Source: Phenylobacterium sp. (GTDB lineage Bacteria; Pseudomonadota; Alphaproteobacteria; Caulobacterales; Caulobacteraceae). From it: DNA of 64,000 bases. Position 1 is the stretch's first letter. Each line of letters begins with the position of its first letter. The stretch is from NCBI RefSeq assembly GCF_030651185.1, contig NZ_JAUSCJ010000029.1, positions 186,001 to 250,000 of the forward strand, written 5' to 3'. The translations under genes and the position numbers were made by a program. Shown piece after piece: positions 22,249 to 31,635 of the stretch. The notes under the pieces are model-generated. The model ran no database searches and had not been told where the DNA came from. It saw only the letters and a list, made by a program, of their open reading frames with translations.

Positions 22249-23088
22249 ATGAAGACGGTTATGACGGGCGCCCTGGCGCTGGTGCTGCTGGCCTCGACGG
22301 CCCAGGTGGCGCTCGCTCAGGACAATGGCGGCGAGCGTCGGCGCGAGAGCCGCGGGGACGGGAGCTACAATCCGGCCATGCGGGCCAGCTCGCGCAATGT
22401 GCCGCCGTCGCTGCAGGAGCGCCAGCCCGCGCCCCAGGCGCAAGCGCCGCAATCCCCGCCTCAGGCCCAGGCCCCGCAATCCCCGCCCCAGGCCCAGGCT
22501 CAGCCCCAGGGCCAGGGTCCGTCGCAAGGCCGGCAGGGTGGCCGTCGGGGCGACTCCAACTGGCAGTCGCGCCAGGGCCAGCAACAGCCGCCGCAGAACG
22601 GCGGTCAGCGCTGGAACAACGGCCAGGGCGGACGCCAGGGCGGCCAGTCCTGGCAGGGCCAGCACGATCAAGGTCCGCGCTCCGACCGCAACAATGACCG
22701 GCGCGACGACCGTCATCCGGGCTGGAACAACAACGGCTCGAACAACAACAATGGCTGGAACAACAACGGCCGGGACTGGCGCCCCGACCGCAATCAGCAG
22801 CGGCCCCGCTTCGACCGCCGCCGCCATGGCCAGAATTATCACAGCCAGCAGCGCTACCGCGGCTACGCCTACCGGCCGCCGTCGGGGTTCTACATCCGCA
22901 GCTGGAGCTATGGCGACCTGCTGCCGCGCTCATGGTGGAGCAACCAGTACCAGTTGAACGACTGGTGGTCCTACGGCCTGCCGATCCCGCCCATCGGCTA
23001 TGAATATGTCCGGGTCGGCGACGACGTGCTGCTGGTGGACATGTACTCGGGCCGCGTGGTCCAGGTGATCCGCGACGTCTTCTGGTGA
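22249..23088 (+). CDS. RcnB-superfamily periplasmic protein with Pro/Gln/Asn-rich linker
   Basis: This encodes 279 residues. The signal peptide MKTVMTGALALVLLASTAQV ends at ALAQ, so the product is periplasmic. A long low-complexity region (about residues 25-190) is rich in Pro, Gln, Gly, Asn and Arg, including two tandem APQSPPQAQ units and WNNNG repeats. The C-terminal 70 residues form the RcnB-type domain: GYAYRPPSGFYIRSWSYGDL, WWSYGLPIPPIGYEYVRVGD, and VVQVIRDVFW. E. coli RcnB affects nickel/cobalt efflux, but most alphaproteobacterial members are uncharacterised, so a metal role is only a possibility. Confidence 0.85.
   Translation: MKTVMTGALALVLLASTAQVALAQDNGGERRRESRGDGSYNPAMRASSRNVPPSLQERQPAPQAQAPQSPPQAQAPQSPPQAQAQPQGQGPSQGRQGGRRGDSNWQSRQGQQQPPQNGGQRWNNGQGGRQGGQSWQGQHDQGPRSDRNNDRRDDRHPGWNNNGSNNNNGWNNNGRDWRPDRNQQRPRFDRRRHGQNYHSQQRYRGYAYRPPSGFYIRSWSYGDLLPRSWWSNQYQLNDWWSYGLPIPPIGYEYVRVGDDVLLVDMYSGRVVQVIRDVFW
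22444..22497 (+). repeat. Two tandem 27-bp coding repeats in the RcnB-like gene
   Basis: Units 22444-22470 and 22471-22497 encode the same nine residues APQSPPQAQ and differ at only two third-codon positions (GCG/GCC and CCT/CCC), so they look like a recent in-frame duplication. Confidence 0.85.
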
Positions 23089-23096
23089 TGAGATCA

Positions 23097-23121
23097 CCCC
23101 CTCCCTGCCCGGGGGAGGGGG
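23097..23121. repeat. Short CCCCCTCC / GGAGGGGG hairpin after the RcnB-like gene
   Basis: The 8-bp inverted arms CCCCCTCC (23097-23104) and GGAGGGGG (23114-23121) match the ends of the larger palindromic elements at 12557 and 55691. It may be a remnant of one and may act as a weak terminator, though no T-run follows. Confidence 0.5.
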
Positions 23122-23165
23122 GCTCTCACGGGACGAATTGTCCTGTAAGCGCCCGTTCGGCTTGA

Positions 23166-24275
<1,110 letters not shown>

Positions 24276-24300
24276 TCGCGGCGACCTTCAGAGTGACAGG

Positions 24301-24332
24301 AGGGGTCGGACCGAAAGGTCCGGCCCCTTTTT
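24301..24332 (+). terminator. Intrinsic terminator of ilvC
   Basis: An 11-bp stem GGGGTCGGACC / GGTCCGGCCCC (one G-U pair) is closed by a GAAA tetraloop and followed by TTTTT. It lies 26 bp after the ilvC stop and ends just at the stop codon of the convergent oxygenase gene. Confidence 0.93.
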
Positions 24333-25298
24333 CTATGCGCGGTAGTCGCCGATCTGCACCTCGGCGCCGTAGTCGGCGAAGTCGCCGTCGGCGCGGCGGC
24401 GGCGGAACTCGCCCCAGGGCAGGTCGCGGTAGCGGGCCGGAGACTGCAGCGGGGCGATGACGGCGGCGTAGGCCGGGTTGAAGAAGTAGGCGAGGCTGAA
24501 CCGCTCGCCGTCCTCCATGGCCAGGACCTGGTGCAGCGGGGCCTGATAGGCGTCGTTGGACCAGACCTGGACCATGTCCCCCAGATTGACGATCAGGCCG
24601 CCGGGGACCGGGTCGACGGGGCGCCAGACGCCGTCCTTGCGCACCTGCAGGCCGGGCACGCCGTCGGTCAGCAGGACGGTGATCGCCCCGGCGTCGGTGT
24701 GGTGGTGGATGCCCAGGCCCGGGGGCTCGGTCGCCTCGTCGCCCATCGGGTCACGGGTGGGATAGTGGTTGAGCCGCAGGAAGCTGGTGTGGACGCCCTC
24801 GAAGGCCGGGGCGAGCGCCTCGGCGGGGGCGCCGAGACCCAGTGAGATCTCCCGCAGCAGCGTGAAGCACAGGCTTTCGCAGGCGGCGGCATAGGCCCGC
24901 GCGGTCGGCTCGAAGGCCTCGCGCCAGGCGGGGAACGGCGTCGCGCCGGAGAAGGCGTCGTCGCTGGGCGCCAGGCCCGCCACGTCCGGCCCGATATCGA
25001 AGATCTCCTTCTTGTCGCGCCGGTTCTTGGTCAGTTCGCGGTCGTAATAGCCCCAGGGGTTGTCGCGGCTGCGGCTGAGCGCGCGCTTGTCGGCCGCCGG
25101 CGCCGCGAACAGCCCGCGCGCCTCGGCCATCACCGCGGCCAGCAGAGCGGGGTTGAGGCCGTGGCCAACGAGATGGAAGAACCCCCAGTCGGCGCAGGCC
25201 CGGGCCAGTTGATCGCGAACCTGGGCCGGCGGGGCCGCCAGGTCGATGACCGGCACGGTCTGGTCGGCGTCCATGGCGGGAGGCTCCTGCGGCGTCAT
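24333..25298 (-). CDS. 2-oxoglutarate / Fe(II)-dependent oxygenase, isopenicillin N synthase family
   Basis: This 321-residue enzyme has an N-terminal DIOX_N domain (VPVIDLAAPP, WGFFHLVGHGLN) and a C-terminal cupin core. The iron triad is visible as the HxD in HHHTDAGAITVLL and the distal His in YQAPLHQVLAM, followed by the 2OG-binding RFSLAYFFNP (R-x-S). Family members hydroxylate or cyclise small molecules; bacterial ones of this size are mostly uncharacterised. ATG 25298 follows AGAGGAGCGG. It lies 43 bp downstream of the SbtA-like transporter gene on the same strand. Confidence 0.9.
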   Translation of the reverse strand: MTPQEPPAMDADQTVPVIDLAAPPAQVRDQLARACADWGFFHLVGHGLNPALLAAVMAEARGLFAAPAADKRALSRSRDNPWGYYDRELTKNRRDKKEIFDIGPDVAGLAPSDDAFSGATPFPAWREAFEPTARAYAAACESLCFTLLREISLGLGAPAEALAPAFEGVHTSFLRLNHYPTRDPMGDEATEPPGLGIHHHTDAGAITVLLTDGVPGLQVRKDGVWRPVDPVPGGLIVNLGDMVQVWSNDAYQAPLHQVLAMEDGERFSLAYFFNPAYAAVIAPLQSPARYRDLPWGEFRRRRADGDFADYGAEVQIGDYRA

Positions 25299-25341
25299 GA
25301 GACCGCTCCTCTAGCAGCTGCCCCCCGAAACACGAGCCCGG

Positions 25342-26331
25342 CTATGGCAGGGAAACCCCCGTCACCATGGCGGCGGCGGTCCGGTACAGTGGGATGCCCA
25401 GGATCAGGTTGAAGGGGAAGGCGACCCCCAGGGCGAGACTGAGATAGACCGCCGGCCGGGCTTGCGGGACCGCCAAGCTCATCGCGGCCGGCACAGCGAT
25501 ATAGGAGGCCGAGGCCGCCAGCAGGGTCAGCAGGGTCGCGTCCCCCACCCCAAGGCCCGCCAGCCAGGCCGCGCCCAGGCCCAGCGCCGCGCCCGTCAGG
25601 GGGAGCAGAACCCCAAGCGCGAGGAGGGGCGCGGGCAACCGCGCGCCGAGTCCCAGGTTGCGGGCGGCCGTCAGCCCCATCTCCAGCAGGAACAGACACA
25701 GGACCCCCTGGAACAGCGGATTGACGAACAGGTCGAGCTTGGCGAGGCCCCGCTCCCCGGTCAGCGCCCCGATCAGGAAGCTTCCGGCCAGTACGAGGGC
25801 GGGCCCGCCCAGCAGCACCTCCCGCAGGACAGAGGCGCGCTTGACGCCCGCGCCGCCCACCCGCGCCAGCAGCAGGCCCGTCAGGATGGCCGGCGCCTCC
25901 ATCAGGGCCAGGACCGCGGCCATGTAGCCGCCAAAGGCCTGCCCCTGGGCCCTCAGGAAGTCCGAACCGGCGGCGAAGGTCACCACCGAGACCGACCCGA
26001 AGGCCGCCGCCGTCGCCGCGGCGGTCGCCCGGTCCAGCCGCCCCAGCCGGCGCAGCAGGGCGAAGGCCAGGACCGGGAAGGTCAGGCTGAGGACGACGCC
26101 CGCCAGGCCGGCGCGCAGGAAGTCCGGGGTCAACCCTGCCCGGGCGGCCTCCACCCCGCCCTTGAATCCGATGCAGAGCATCAGATAGAGGGCGAAGGTC
26201 TTCACCGAGGCCTCCGGCAGCGCCAGATCGGAGCGGGCGATCCCGGCGGTCATGCCGAGGATGAAGAACAGCACGGCTGGCGTGATCAGATTCTGCAGGC
26301 CGAGATGCCCGGCGGCGGTCAGTGCTTCCAT
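25342..26331 (-). CDS. SbtA-family (DUF897) sodium-dependent bicarbonate transporter-like permease
   Basis: This 329-residue membrane protein has about ten hydrophobic helices in two similar halves, starting NLITPAVLFFILGMTAGIAR and with conserved FALYLMLCIGFKGGVEAARA, FGSVSVVTFAAGSDFL, GYMAAVLALMEAPAI and ASASYIAVPAAMSLAVPQA. This is the pattern of cyanobacterial SbtA-like Na+/HCO3- symporters, although non-cyanobacterial members may carry other anions. I start at 26331 (MEALTAAGHLG); ATG 26346 is an alternative. No PII-like SbtB gene is adjacent. The divergent LysR gene is the probable regulator. Confidence 0.85.
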   Translation of the reverse strand: MEALTAAGHLGLQNLITPAVLFFILGMTAGIARSDLALPEASVKTFALYLMLCIGFKGGVEAARAGLTPDFLRAGLAGVVLSLTFPVLAFALLRRLGRLDRATAAATAAAFGSVSVVTFAAGSDFLRAQGQAFGGYMAAVLALMEAPAILTGLLLARVGGAGVKRASVLREVLLGGPALVLAGSFLIGALTGERGLAKLDLFVNPLFQGVLCLFLLEMGLTAARNLGLGARLPAPLLALGVLLPLTGAALGLGAAWLAGLGVGDATLLTLLAASASYIAVPAAMSLAVPQARPAVYLSLALGVAFPFNLILGIPLYRTAAAMVTGVSLP

Positions 26332-26461
26332 TGTGGTGGTCCCCATCAGCGTCGGCGCCGTCGCCCACCCCGGTGGGAGGCGCTCATAGGCGCCCGCGCG
26401 ACATTCGGCGCGTTGAAAGGCGTCATCCTCATCATTAAGATGGGAAATGATGGAGTGAGAT

Positions 26462-27376
26462 ATGACCCGGCTTGTAAATCTTGATCTGGATCTGGTGCGC
26501 GCCTTCGTCACCGTGGCCGAGGCGCGGAGCTTCACCCGCGCCGGCGAGCGGTTGGGCCGCAGCCAGTCGGCGGTCAGCCTGCAGATGCAGCGGCTGGAGG
26601 ACAGGCTCGGGGTGGCGCTCCTCTCGCGCGATCCCCGCCATGTGACCCTGACCCCGGGGGGAGAGGCCTTCCTGCCCCAGGCCCGCCGGCTGCTGAGGGT
26701 CAATGACGAGATCGTCGCCGATCTGAGGGGGGACGACCTGGAGGGGGAGGTGAGGCTGGGGGCTCCGGAGGATTTCGCCACCGTCCACCTGCCCGAGATC
26801 CTCGGGGAGTTCGCCCGGGCCCATCCTCGGGTCGCCCTGTCGGTGACCTGTGACCTGACCCTCAACCTGCTCGACCGCCTGCGGGACGGCGCCCTGGACA
26901 TCGCCCTGGTGAAGCGCGAGCCCCTGGGCCCGGATCTGGGGGTGCGGGTCTGGCGCGAGCCTCTGGTGTGGGCGGCGGCCGACGCCGCAGTGCTTAGACC
27001 CGATGAAGCCGCGCCGCTCGTGGTGGCGCCGGCCCCCTGCGTCTACCGCAAACGGGCGGTGGCCGCCCTCGACGCCCAGGGCCGCAGTTGGCGGGCGGCC
27101 TATACAAGTCCCTCCCTGGCTGGACAGCATGCCGCCCTGCGCGCCGGGCTTGGCTTGACCGTGCTGCCCCGGGACATGATTCCACCCGACCTCAAGGTGC
27201 TGGGCGCCGCCGAGGGCCTGCCGCAACTGGAGGACGCCGAGATCGCCCTGCTCAAGGCGCGCACCGCTATTCCGGTGGCGGCTGATCGCCTGGCGCAGTT
27301 CATACTGGACGCCCTGGACCGTCGCCATGCCCTGCCCGAGGGGCCGTGGTCGGGCCTCCGGCCGGCGCCGGCCTGA
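26462..27376 (+). CDS. LysR-family transcriptional regulator
   Basis: This 304-residue protein has an N-terminal winged helix-turn-helix LDLVRAFVTVAEARSFTRAG through RLGRSQSAVSLQMQRLEDRL, then a LysR substrate-binding domain with VRLGAPEDFATVHLPEI and a closing segment. It is divergent from the SbtA-like permease gene across 130 bp, the classical LysR arrangement, so it probably controls that permease and the oxygenase gene after it. The effector is unknown. The ATG at 26462 follows GGAGTGAG. Confidence 0.92.
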   Translation: MTRLVNLDLDLVRAFVTVAEARSFTRAGERLGRSQSAVSLQMQRLEDRLGVALLSRDPRHVTLTPGGEAFLPQARRLLRVNDEIVADLRGDDLEGEVRLGAPEDFATVHLPEILGEFARAHPRVALSVTCDLTLNLLDRLRDGALDIALVKREPLGPDLGVRVWREPLVWAAADAAVLRPDEAAPLVVAPAPCVYRKRAVAALDAQGRSWRAAYTSPSLAGQHAALRAGLGLTVLPRDMIPPDLKVLGAAEGLPQLEDAEIALLKARTAIPVAADRLAQFILDALDRRHALPEGPWSGLRPAPA

Positions 27377-27379
27377 TCG

Positions 27380-28129
27380 TCAGTTTCGGCCCACCAGGTA
27401 AAGCCTGTCGTCCTTGACCTGGAAGGACTCCAGCCGGCGCAGGAAGGTCATGCCCAGCAGGGAACTGCTCATCGGCGCCTGGTTGATCATGATCGGGACG
27501 TCCTTGAAGGTGATGGTTCCCACCGACAGGCTGTCGGCCTGGAAGGCCGCGCCATAGCCCACGCCGTTGGCGGTCTCGGACGGCCGGTCGAACCTCAGCG
27601 CGGCGGTATCGATCCCCACGCGCCGGGCGTCGGCCGGGCTCAAGACGGTGTCGCTGGCGCCGGTGTCCACCAGGAAGCGGACGCGTTCGCCGTTGACCTT
27701 GCCCACCACCAGAAAGTGGCCGCCCTCGCCGGCGGTGACCACCAGTTCGCGCGGGCCGGTGGCGACGGGATAGGAGGGCGACAGGGTCATGCGCACCCGT
27801 TGCGCCACCCCGGCGAGTTCGGCGCGGTAGCTGACCCCCAGGATCAGCACCGTCACGATAGCTCCCCAGAGGGCGGCGTGGCGCGCCTTCTCCCCCCAGC
27901 GGATGGCGCCCCCGCCGAGGATCGCGCTGGAGAACAGCGCCATCATGAACACGCCCCAGGCCACCCAGCCCCAGTCCTCTGGTGAGCTGACGGCGCCCGG
28001 AAACGCCTCGATCAGCAGCCAGACGCCGGCGACGACGGCCGCCAGTGCGGCGAGCCAGATGAGCAGGCGAACAGACGCCCCGCCGCGAGGGACAGGCTCG
28101 GTCTCGTCAGGCTCCCAGGGTCCGGCCAC
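27380..28129 (-). CDS. Membrane-anchored retropepsin-like aspartic protease (TIGR02281 type)
   Basis: This encodes 249 residues. Three hydrophobic segments (about 20-42, 56-74 and 86-102) anchor an extracytoplasmic single-lobe aspartic protease domain. The catalytic motif is FLVDTGASDTVL with Asp155. The flap/partner region reads SSLLGMTFLRRLESFQVKDD, the usual C-terminal signature of this clan AA family. Such proteins probably act as dimers. Substrates are unknown. The start is a GTG at 28129 with GGAG just upstream. Confidence 0.88.
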   Translation of the reverse strand: MAGPWEPDETEPVPRGGASVRLLIWLAALAAVVAGVWLLIEAFPGAVSSPEDWGWVAWGVFMMALFSSAILGGGAIRWGEKARHAALWGAIVTVLILGVSYRAELAGVAQRVRMTLSPSYPVATGPRELVVTAGEGGHFLVVGKVNGERVRFLVDTGASDTVLSPADARRVGIDTAALRFDRPSETANGVGYGAAFQADSLSVGTITFKDVPIMINQAPMSSSLLGMTFLRRLESFQVKDDRLYLVGRN

Positions 28130-28200
28130 GCGCGCTCCGATTGCGACTTCCGCGGGTGCGAGGTTAGACGGCGCGCGGCGCGGCCCGCCAGGGGGCGATC

Positions 28201-28238
28201 AAAAAAAGACGCCGCCGACCCTTTCCAAACCGGCGGTG
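28201..28238 (-). terminator. Intrinsic terminator on the minus strand with no annotated gene ending at it
   Basis: An 8-bp stem (28210-28217 with 28231-28238, core CCGCCG/CGGCGG, one G-U pair) is followed on the minus strand by GACGTC-like bases and then seven T. The nearest minus-strand gene upstream ends at 28707, almost 470 bp away, so the terminator may close a non-coding transcript. Confidence 0.7.
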
Positions 28239-28428
28239 GCTCCCTAGCTCAGGGTCGCAGGCCGGGCCCCTCTGGCGATCCACAGCTCTCCTCCCCGAGC
28301 GGATCGTGATGTCGGACTGCATCGGGTGCGCTCGATGCTGGGTCCTTGTAGGTTTGGCCCCCCAGTCCTCGGCCCGGTCTTCGGGCGCACCCGTCCCTCG
28401 AAACGGATGTCATGGAGCGCCCCATCCG
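28239..28428 (-). ncRNA. Candidate structured non-coding RNA ending at the 28201-28238 terminator
   Basis: This 190-bp stretch has no gene on either strand. It is GC-rich with several self-complementary segments on the minus strand (for example GGGCC ... GGCCC pairs and GCATCGAGCGCACCCGATGC). Together with the orphan terminator this suggests a small RNA on the minus strand, possibly 6S-like in size, but I cannot assign a family. It lacks the core motif of the bacterial SRP RNA and the conserved ends of RNase P RNA. The alternative is a read-through 3' end of the tRNA methyltransferase transcript. Confidence 0.3.
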
Positions 28429-28710
28429 ATGCCTCTGCTGCTTTGTCCCAACTGCAACACCTCCATGTCCGCCGTCAGCCGCCAGGCCGTGGAGTTCGAC
28501 ATGTGCCCCGCCTGCCGCGGCGTTTGGCTGGACCGGGGAGAGCTTGAGAAGCTGATCGCCGCCGGACGGGGTGACGCCCCGGCCCAGGAGTCCTCGGCGC
28601 CGCGCATGTGGCGCGAACCCGAGCGGCCGCGCCGCGACTATGACGACGACGACCATCATCCCGCCCACCGGCGCAAGAAGAAGTTCGATCTGTTCGATAT
28701 CTTCGACTAG
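28429..28710 (+). CDS. TFIIB-type zinc-ribbon protein
   Basis: This 93-residue protein consists of a zinc ribbon with two CxxC pairs, MPLLLCPNCNTSM and EFDMCPACRGVWLDRGELEKL, followed by a charged, Asp- and Lys-rich tail ending KKKFDLFDIFD. The family (zf-TFIIB, YjhX/YtkA-like short proteins) is common in bacteria, with no agreed function. The start at ATG 28429 places the zinc ribbon at the N-terminus as in relatives. Its stop codon overlaps that of the convergent methyltransferase gene (CTAG). Confidence 0.85.
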   Translation: MPLLLCPNCNTSMSAVSRQAVEFDMCPACRGVWLDRGELEKLIAAGRGDAPAQESSAPRMWREPERPRRDYDDDDHHPAHRRKKKFDLFDIFD

Positions 28711-29474
28711 GCCCAGGCCAGCCCGGCCTCGCCCCGCAGGATCGCCTCGGCCTCGACCGTGTGCTTGGCGCCCTCGCGGGGGTGCAGCACCAGGGGCGGC
28801 AGCAGGGCCAGAGGCCCCTTGCCTGTCTTGACCGCGCGGACCAGCACCCGCTTGGCCGGCGCGTCGGCATGGGGGTGGATCGGCCGGATCTGGAAGGAGC
28901 CCGCCTTGGGCGCCAGCAGGGCCAGGATGTCGGCCAGGCGGTCGGCGCGATGGATCAGGGTGATGCTCCCGCCTTCGCGCACCGCCTTCAGCAGGAAACT
29001 TGTCCAGGCCGCCAGCCCGCCATCGGCCATCCAGGCGCCCTGCTTGGCCGGCGCGGGCGCGCGCAGGACGCCGGGATCGTCGAAGAACGGCGGATTGGCC
29101 ATCACCGCATCGAAGGGCGGCAAGCCTAGGGTCTTGAAGGCCACGCCGACATCGCCCTCCAGGATTTCGACGCGATCCTGCATGCCGTTCAGCGCAACGT
29201 TCTCGCGGGCCAGGGCGGCGGCGGCGGGATCACGCTCCATCCCCAGGAACAGGGTCGCCGGCCGTCGGGCCGCGGCGGCCAGCAGGGCGCCGCCCACGCC
29301 GCAGCCCACGTCCAGCACCCGGTCCCCGTCAGGCGCGTCGCAGGCCGCCGCCAGCAGGGCCGCGTCCATGCCGGCGCGGTAGCCTTTCGGCGCCTGCCGC
29401 AGGCGCACGCGGCCGTCCAGCAGGCGGTCTTCCGGTGTTGCGTCCATGTCGGGTTGAGGACTCGTAATCGCCAT
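28707..29474 (-). CDS. tRNA1(Val) (adenine(37)-N6)-methyltransferase-like protein
   Basis: This 255-residue class I SAM-dependent methyltransferase has the SAM-binding motif VLDVGCGVGGALLAAAARRP and the adenine-N6 motif NPPFFDD, with FDAVMANPPFF in the right position for the TrmN6/YfiC family. The N-terminal LRQAPKGYRAGMDAALLAAA matches this family. The likely reaction is N6-methylation of A37 in tRNA-Val1. It is divergent from the polyprenyl synthase gene with 109 bp between. Confidence 0.87.
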   Translation of the reverse strand: MAITSPQPDMDATPEDRLLDGRVRLRQAPKGYRAGMDAALLAAACDAPDGDRVLDVGCGVGGALLAAAARRPATLFLGMERDPAAAALARENVALNGMQDRVEILEGDVGVAFKTLGLPPFDAVMANPPFFDDPGVLRAPAPAKQGAWMADGGLAAWTSFLLKAVREGGSITLIHRADRLADILALLAPKAGSFQIRPIHPHADAPAKRVLVRAVKTGKGPLALLPPLVLHPREGAKHTVEAEAILRGEAGLAWA

Positions 29475-29583
29475 GTGGGGGCTGTGGGGCGTTGTGCTCT
29501 CCTTGACCGTGCCTTATCGCGTCACCATTGTCCCCGCAAACGGCGTCACCCCCGTCTCGCCGTTCCCCAGACCAGGAGTCCTC

Positions 29584-30597
29584 GTGGACGCAGTCAGCGC
29601 CCCGGTCACCCGAAAGCCCGTGTCCATCGACGGCCTTCTGGACCTCGCGCGGCCCGACATGGCCGGTGTCGACGCCCTGATCCGCGACCGGATGCAGAGC
29701 CCTGTGGCGGTGATCCCGGCCCTGGCCGAACACCTGATCGGCGGATCAGCCAAGCGGCTGCGGCCCCTGCTGACCATCGCCGCGGCGCGCCTGTCGGGCG
29801 CCCAGGACGATTCTTGCCTCAAGCTGGCGGCGGCGGTGGAGTTCATCCACACCGCCACCCTGCTGCACGACGACGTGGTGGATTCCTCGGAACTGCGGCG
29901 CGGCAAGGTCGCCGCCCACCTGATCTGGGGCGCGCCGGCCAGCGTCCTGGTGGGGGACTTCCTGTTCGCTCGCGCCTTTGAACTGATGGTCGAGGCCGGC
30001 TCCATGCAGGCGCTTGAGATCCTGGCCCGCGCCAGCCGGGTGATCGCCGAGGGCGAGGTGCTGCAGCTGACCCGCGCCCACGACCTGAACCTGCACCAGG
30101 ACATGTACCTGGAGATCATCAAGGCCAAGACCGCCGAGCTGTTCGCCGCCGCCGCCGAGGCCGGCGCCGTCTCCGCCGGGGCCAGCCCCGAGCAGTGCCT
30201 GGCCCTGCGCAAATACGGCCAGGACCTGGGCGTCGCCTTCCAGCTGGTGGACGACAGCCTGGACTACAGCGGCGTCAGCAAGGACCTGGGCAAGAACCCC
30301 GGCGATGACTTCCGCGAAGGCAAGGCGACCCTGCCCCTGCTGCTGGCCATCGCGCGCACCGGCGCGGCGGAGAAGGCTTTCTGGGACCGGGCCGTGGCGC
30401 GGCTGGAACAGGCCGACGGCGATTTCGAGCGGGCCCGCGACCTCATCGTGGGGGTCGGCGCCCTGGACACCACCATCGACCTGGCGGCCGACTATGCCGG
30501 CAAGGCCAAGGGGGAGCTGGCCGAGTTCTCCGCCAGCAACAGTTGGCGTCCGGCCCTGGAAGACCTCGCCGACTTCGCGGTCAGCCGCCTGCGCTGA
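29584..30597 (+). CDS. ispB: Trans-polyprenyl diphosphate synthase (octaprenyl/decaprenyl type)
   Basis: This 337-residue all-helical prenyltransferase has the first Asp-rich motif in TATLLHDDVVDSSELRRGK and the second in FQLVDDSLDYSG, plus GGSAKRLRPLL for isopentenyl diphosphate binding. It makes the long ubiquinone side chain; alphaproteobacteria usually make decaprenyl. I choose GTG 29584, five bases after AGGAG, rather than an ATG at 29473 that would extend through the divergent promoter region. Position alone does not prove chain length. Confidence 0.93.
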   Translation: MDAVSAPVTRKPVSIDGLLDLARPDMAGVDALIRDRMQSPVAVIPALAEHLIGGSAKRLRPLLTIAAARLSGAQDDSCLKLAAAVEFIHTATLLHDDVVDSSELRRGKVAAHLIWGAPASVLVGDFLFARAFELMVEAGSMQALEILARASRVIAEGEVLQLTRAHDLNLHQDMYLEIIKAKTAELFAAAAEAGAVSAGASPEQCLALRKYGQDLGVAFQLVDDSLDYSGVSKDLGKNPGDDFREGKATLPLLLAIARTGAAEKAFWDRAVARLEQADGDFERARDLIVGVGALDTTIDLAADYAGKAKGELAEFSASNSWRPALEDLADFAVSRLR

Positions 30598-30699
30598 CCA
30601 CGCCACCGAACGGTGGTATGCTGGCTCTGTCGGCCATTGGGCTTAGGAACCAGGCCGCGCTTCGAACGCTCCTACTGTCCGAGTTAGGGAGAGTGTTTC

Positions 30700-31632
30700 G
30701 TGTTTGGTGGTGAACGACTGTCGCGCCTGGGCGCCTTCAATCCGCAATTTCCGGACGCCGAGACCCTGCACAAGGGACTGGCCCACTGGAACCATCGCCG
30801 GCTGGCGGTGGCGACGCCGTCCGACGACTGGCGCGCCGAGGTGGCGCAAGAGGCGCGGATGAAGCATTTCGAGGGCGCGTTCATCGAGGCCTTCCGCGAG
30901 CACATCGCGCCCCTGGTGGCGGGCGTGCCCGCCGACCCTGACGGCTTCATCGCCTGGTTCGAGGATTTGAAGACCTCCGGGCCCGGCCAATGGGACCCGC
31001 TGTTCGCCTGGCTGGAAAACGAGGCCAGCATCCACGACATGCGCTGGTTCCTGACCCAGGAAGCCGCCGGCGAGGCGGGCTTCGACGACCTGGTGGCGAT
31101 GACCCAGGTCAAGCTTCCGGCCCGGCCGAAGCTGGAACTGGCCCGCAACTATTGGGACGAGATGGGCCGCGGCAGCTATGGCGGCATGCACGGGCCGATG
31201 CTGGAACGCACGACCGAGGGGTTGGAGCTTTCGCCGACCATCGACTCCACCCTGTGGCAGTCCCTGTGCCTGGCCAATGTGATGACCGCCTTCGCCACCA
31301 CCCGACGATATACCTACCAGTCAATCGGCGCCCTGGGCGTCGTGGAGCTGACCGCGCCGACCCGCGTCGGCGCGGTGGACGCGGGCCTGAAGCGCCTGGG
31401 GGTCAGTCCCGAGGGCCGCAAGTACTTCGCCCTGCACGCCCACCTGGACGTGGAGCATTCCAGGGCCTGGAACGCCGAGGCCCTGGTTCCCCTGGTGACC
31501 GAGACGCCGGAGTGCGCCCGCCACATCGCCGAGGGTGCGGTCATGCGCCTGATCTGCGGCGAACAGTGCTTCGAAACCTACCGCGCCCATCTGTGGGCCC
31601 ACGCCCACCCGCTGGTCTACGCGGCGGAGTAG
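30700..31632 (+). CDS. Iron-containing redox enzyme, haem-oxygenase-like diiron fold
   Basis: This 310-residue, mostly helical protein carries a spaced ligand set typical of haem-oxygenase-like diiron oxidases: Glu108 with His112 (LENEASIHD), acidic residues around 153-154 (NYWDEMGRG), Glu216, and H-x3-D-x2-H at His246, Asp250, His253 (ALHAHLDVEHSRAW). Known members such as UndA, BesC and SznF use O2 for decarboxylation, C-C cleavage or N-hydroxylation. The GTG start at 30700 follows GGGAGAG. The gene stands alone after the polyprenyl synthase gene. Ligands are assigned by eye and the substrate is unknown. Confidence 0.75.
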   Translation: MFGGERLSRLGAFNPQFPDAETLHKGLAHWNHRRLAVATPSDDWRAEVAQEARMKHFEGAFIEAFREHIAPLVAGVPADPDGFIAWFEDLKTSGPGQWDPLFAWLENEASIHDMRWFLTQEAAGEAGFDDLVAMTQVKLPARPKLELARNYWDEMGRGSYGGMHGPMLERTTEGLELSPTIDSTLWQSLCLANVMTAFATTRRYTYQSIGALGVVELTAPTRVGAVDAGLKRLGVSPEGRKYFALHAHLDVEHSRAWNAEALVPLVTETPECARHIAEGAVMRLICGEQCFETYRAHLWAHAHPLVYAAE

Positions 31633-31635
31633 GGC

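Noticed and set aside
22444..22497. Tandem repeats resembling a CRISPR start
   Set aside because: They are two coding 27-bp units with no spacers, part of the Pro/Gln-rich linker.
26332..26901. N-terminal extension of the SbtA-like permease in the same frame
   Set aside because: It runs through the divergent LysR gene and is Arg/Ser-rich; family homology starts at NLITPAVLFF.
28239..28428. SRP RNA or RNase P RNA
   Set aside because: The conserved core motifs of both RNAs are missing; only an unassigned RNA remains possible.
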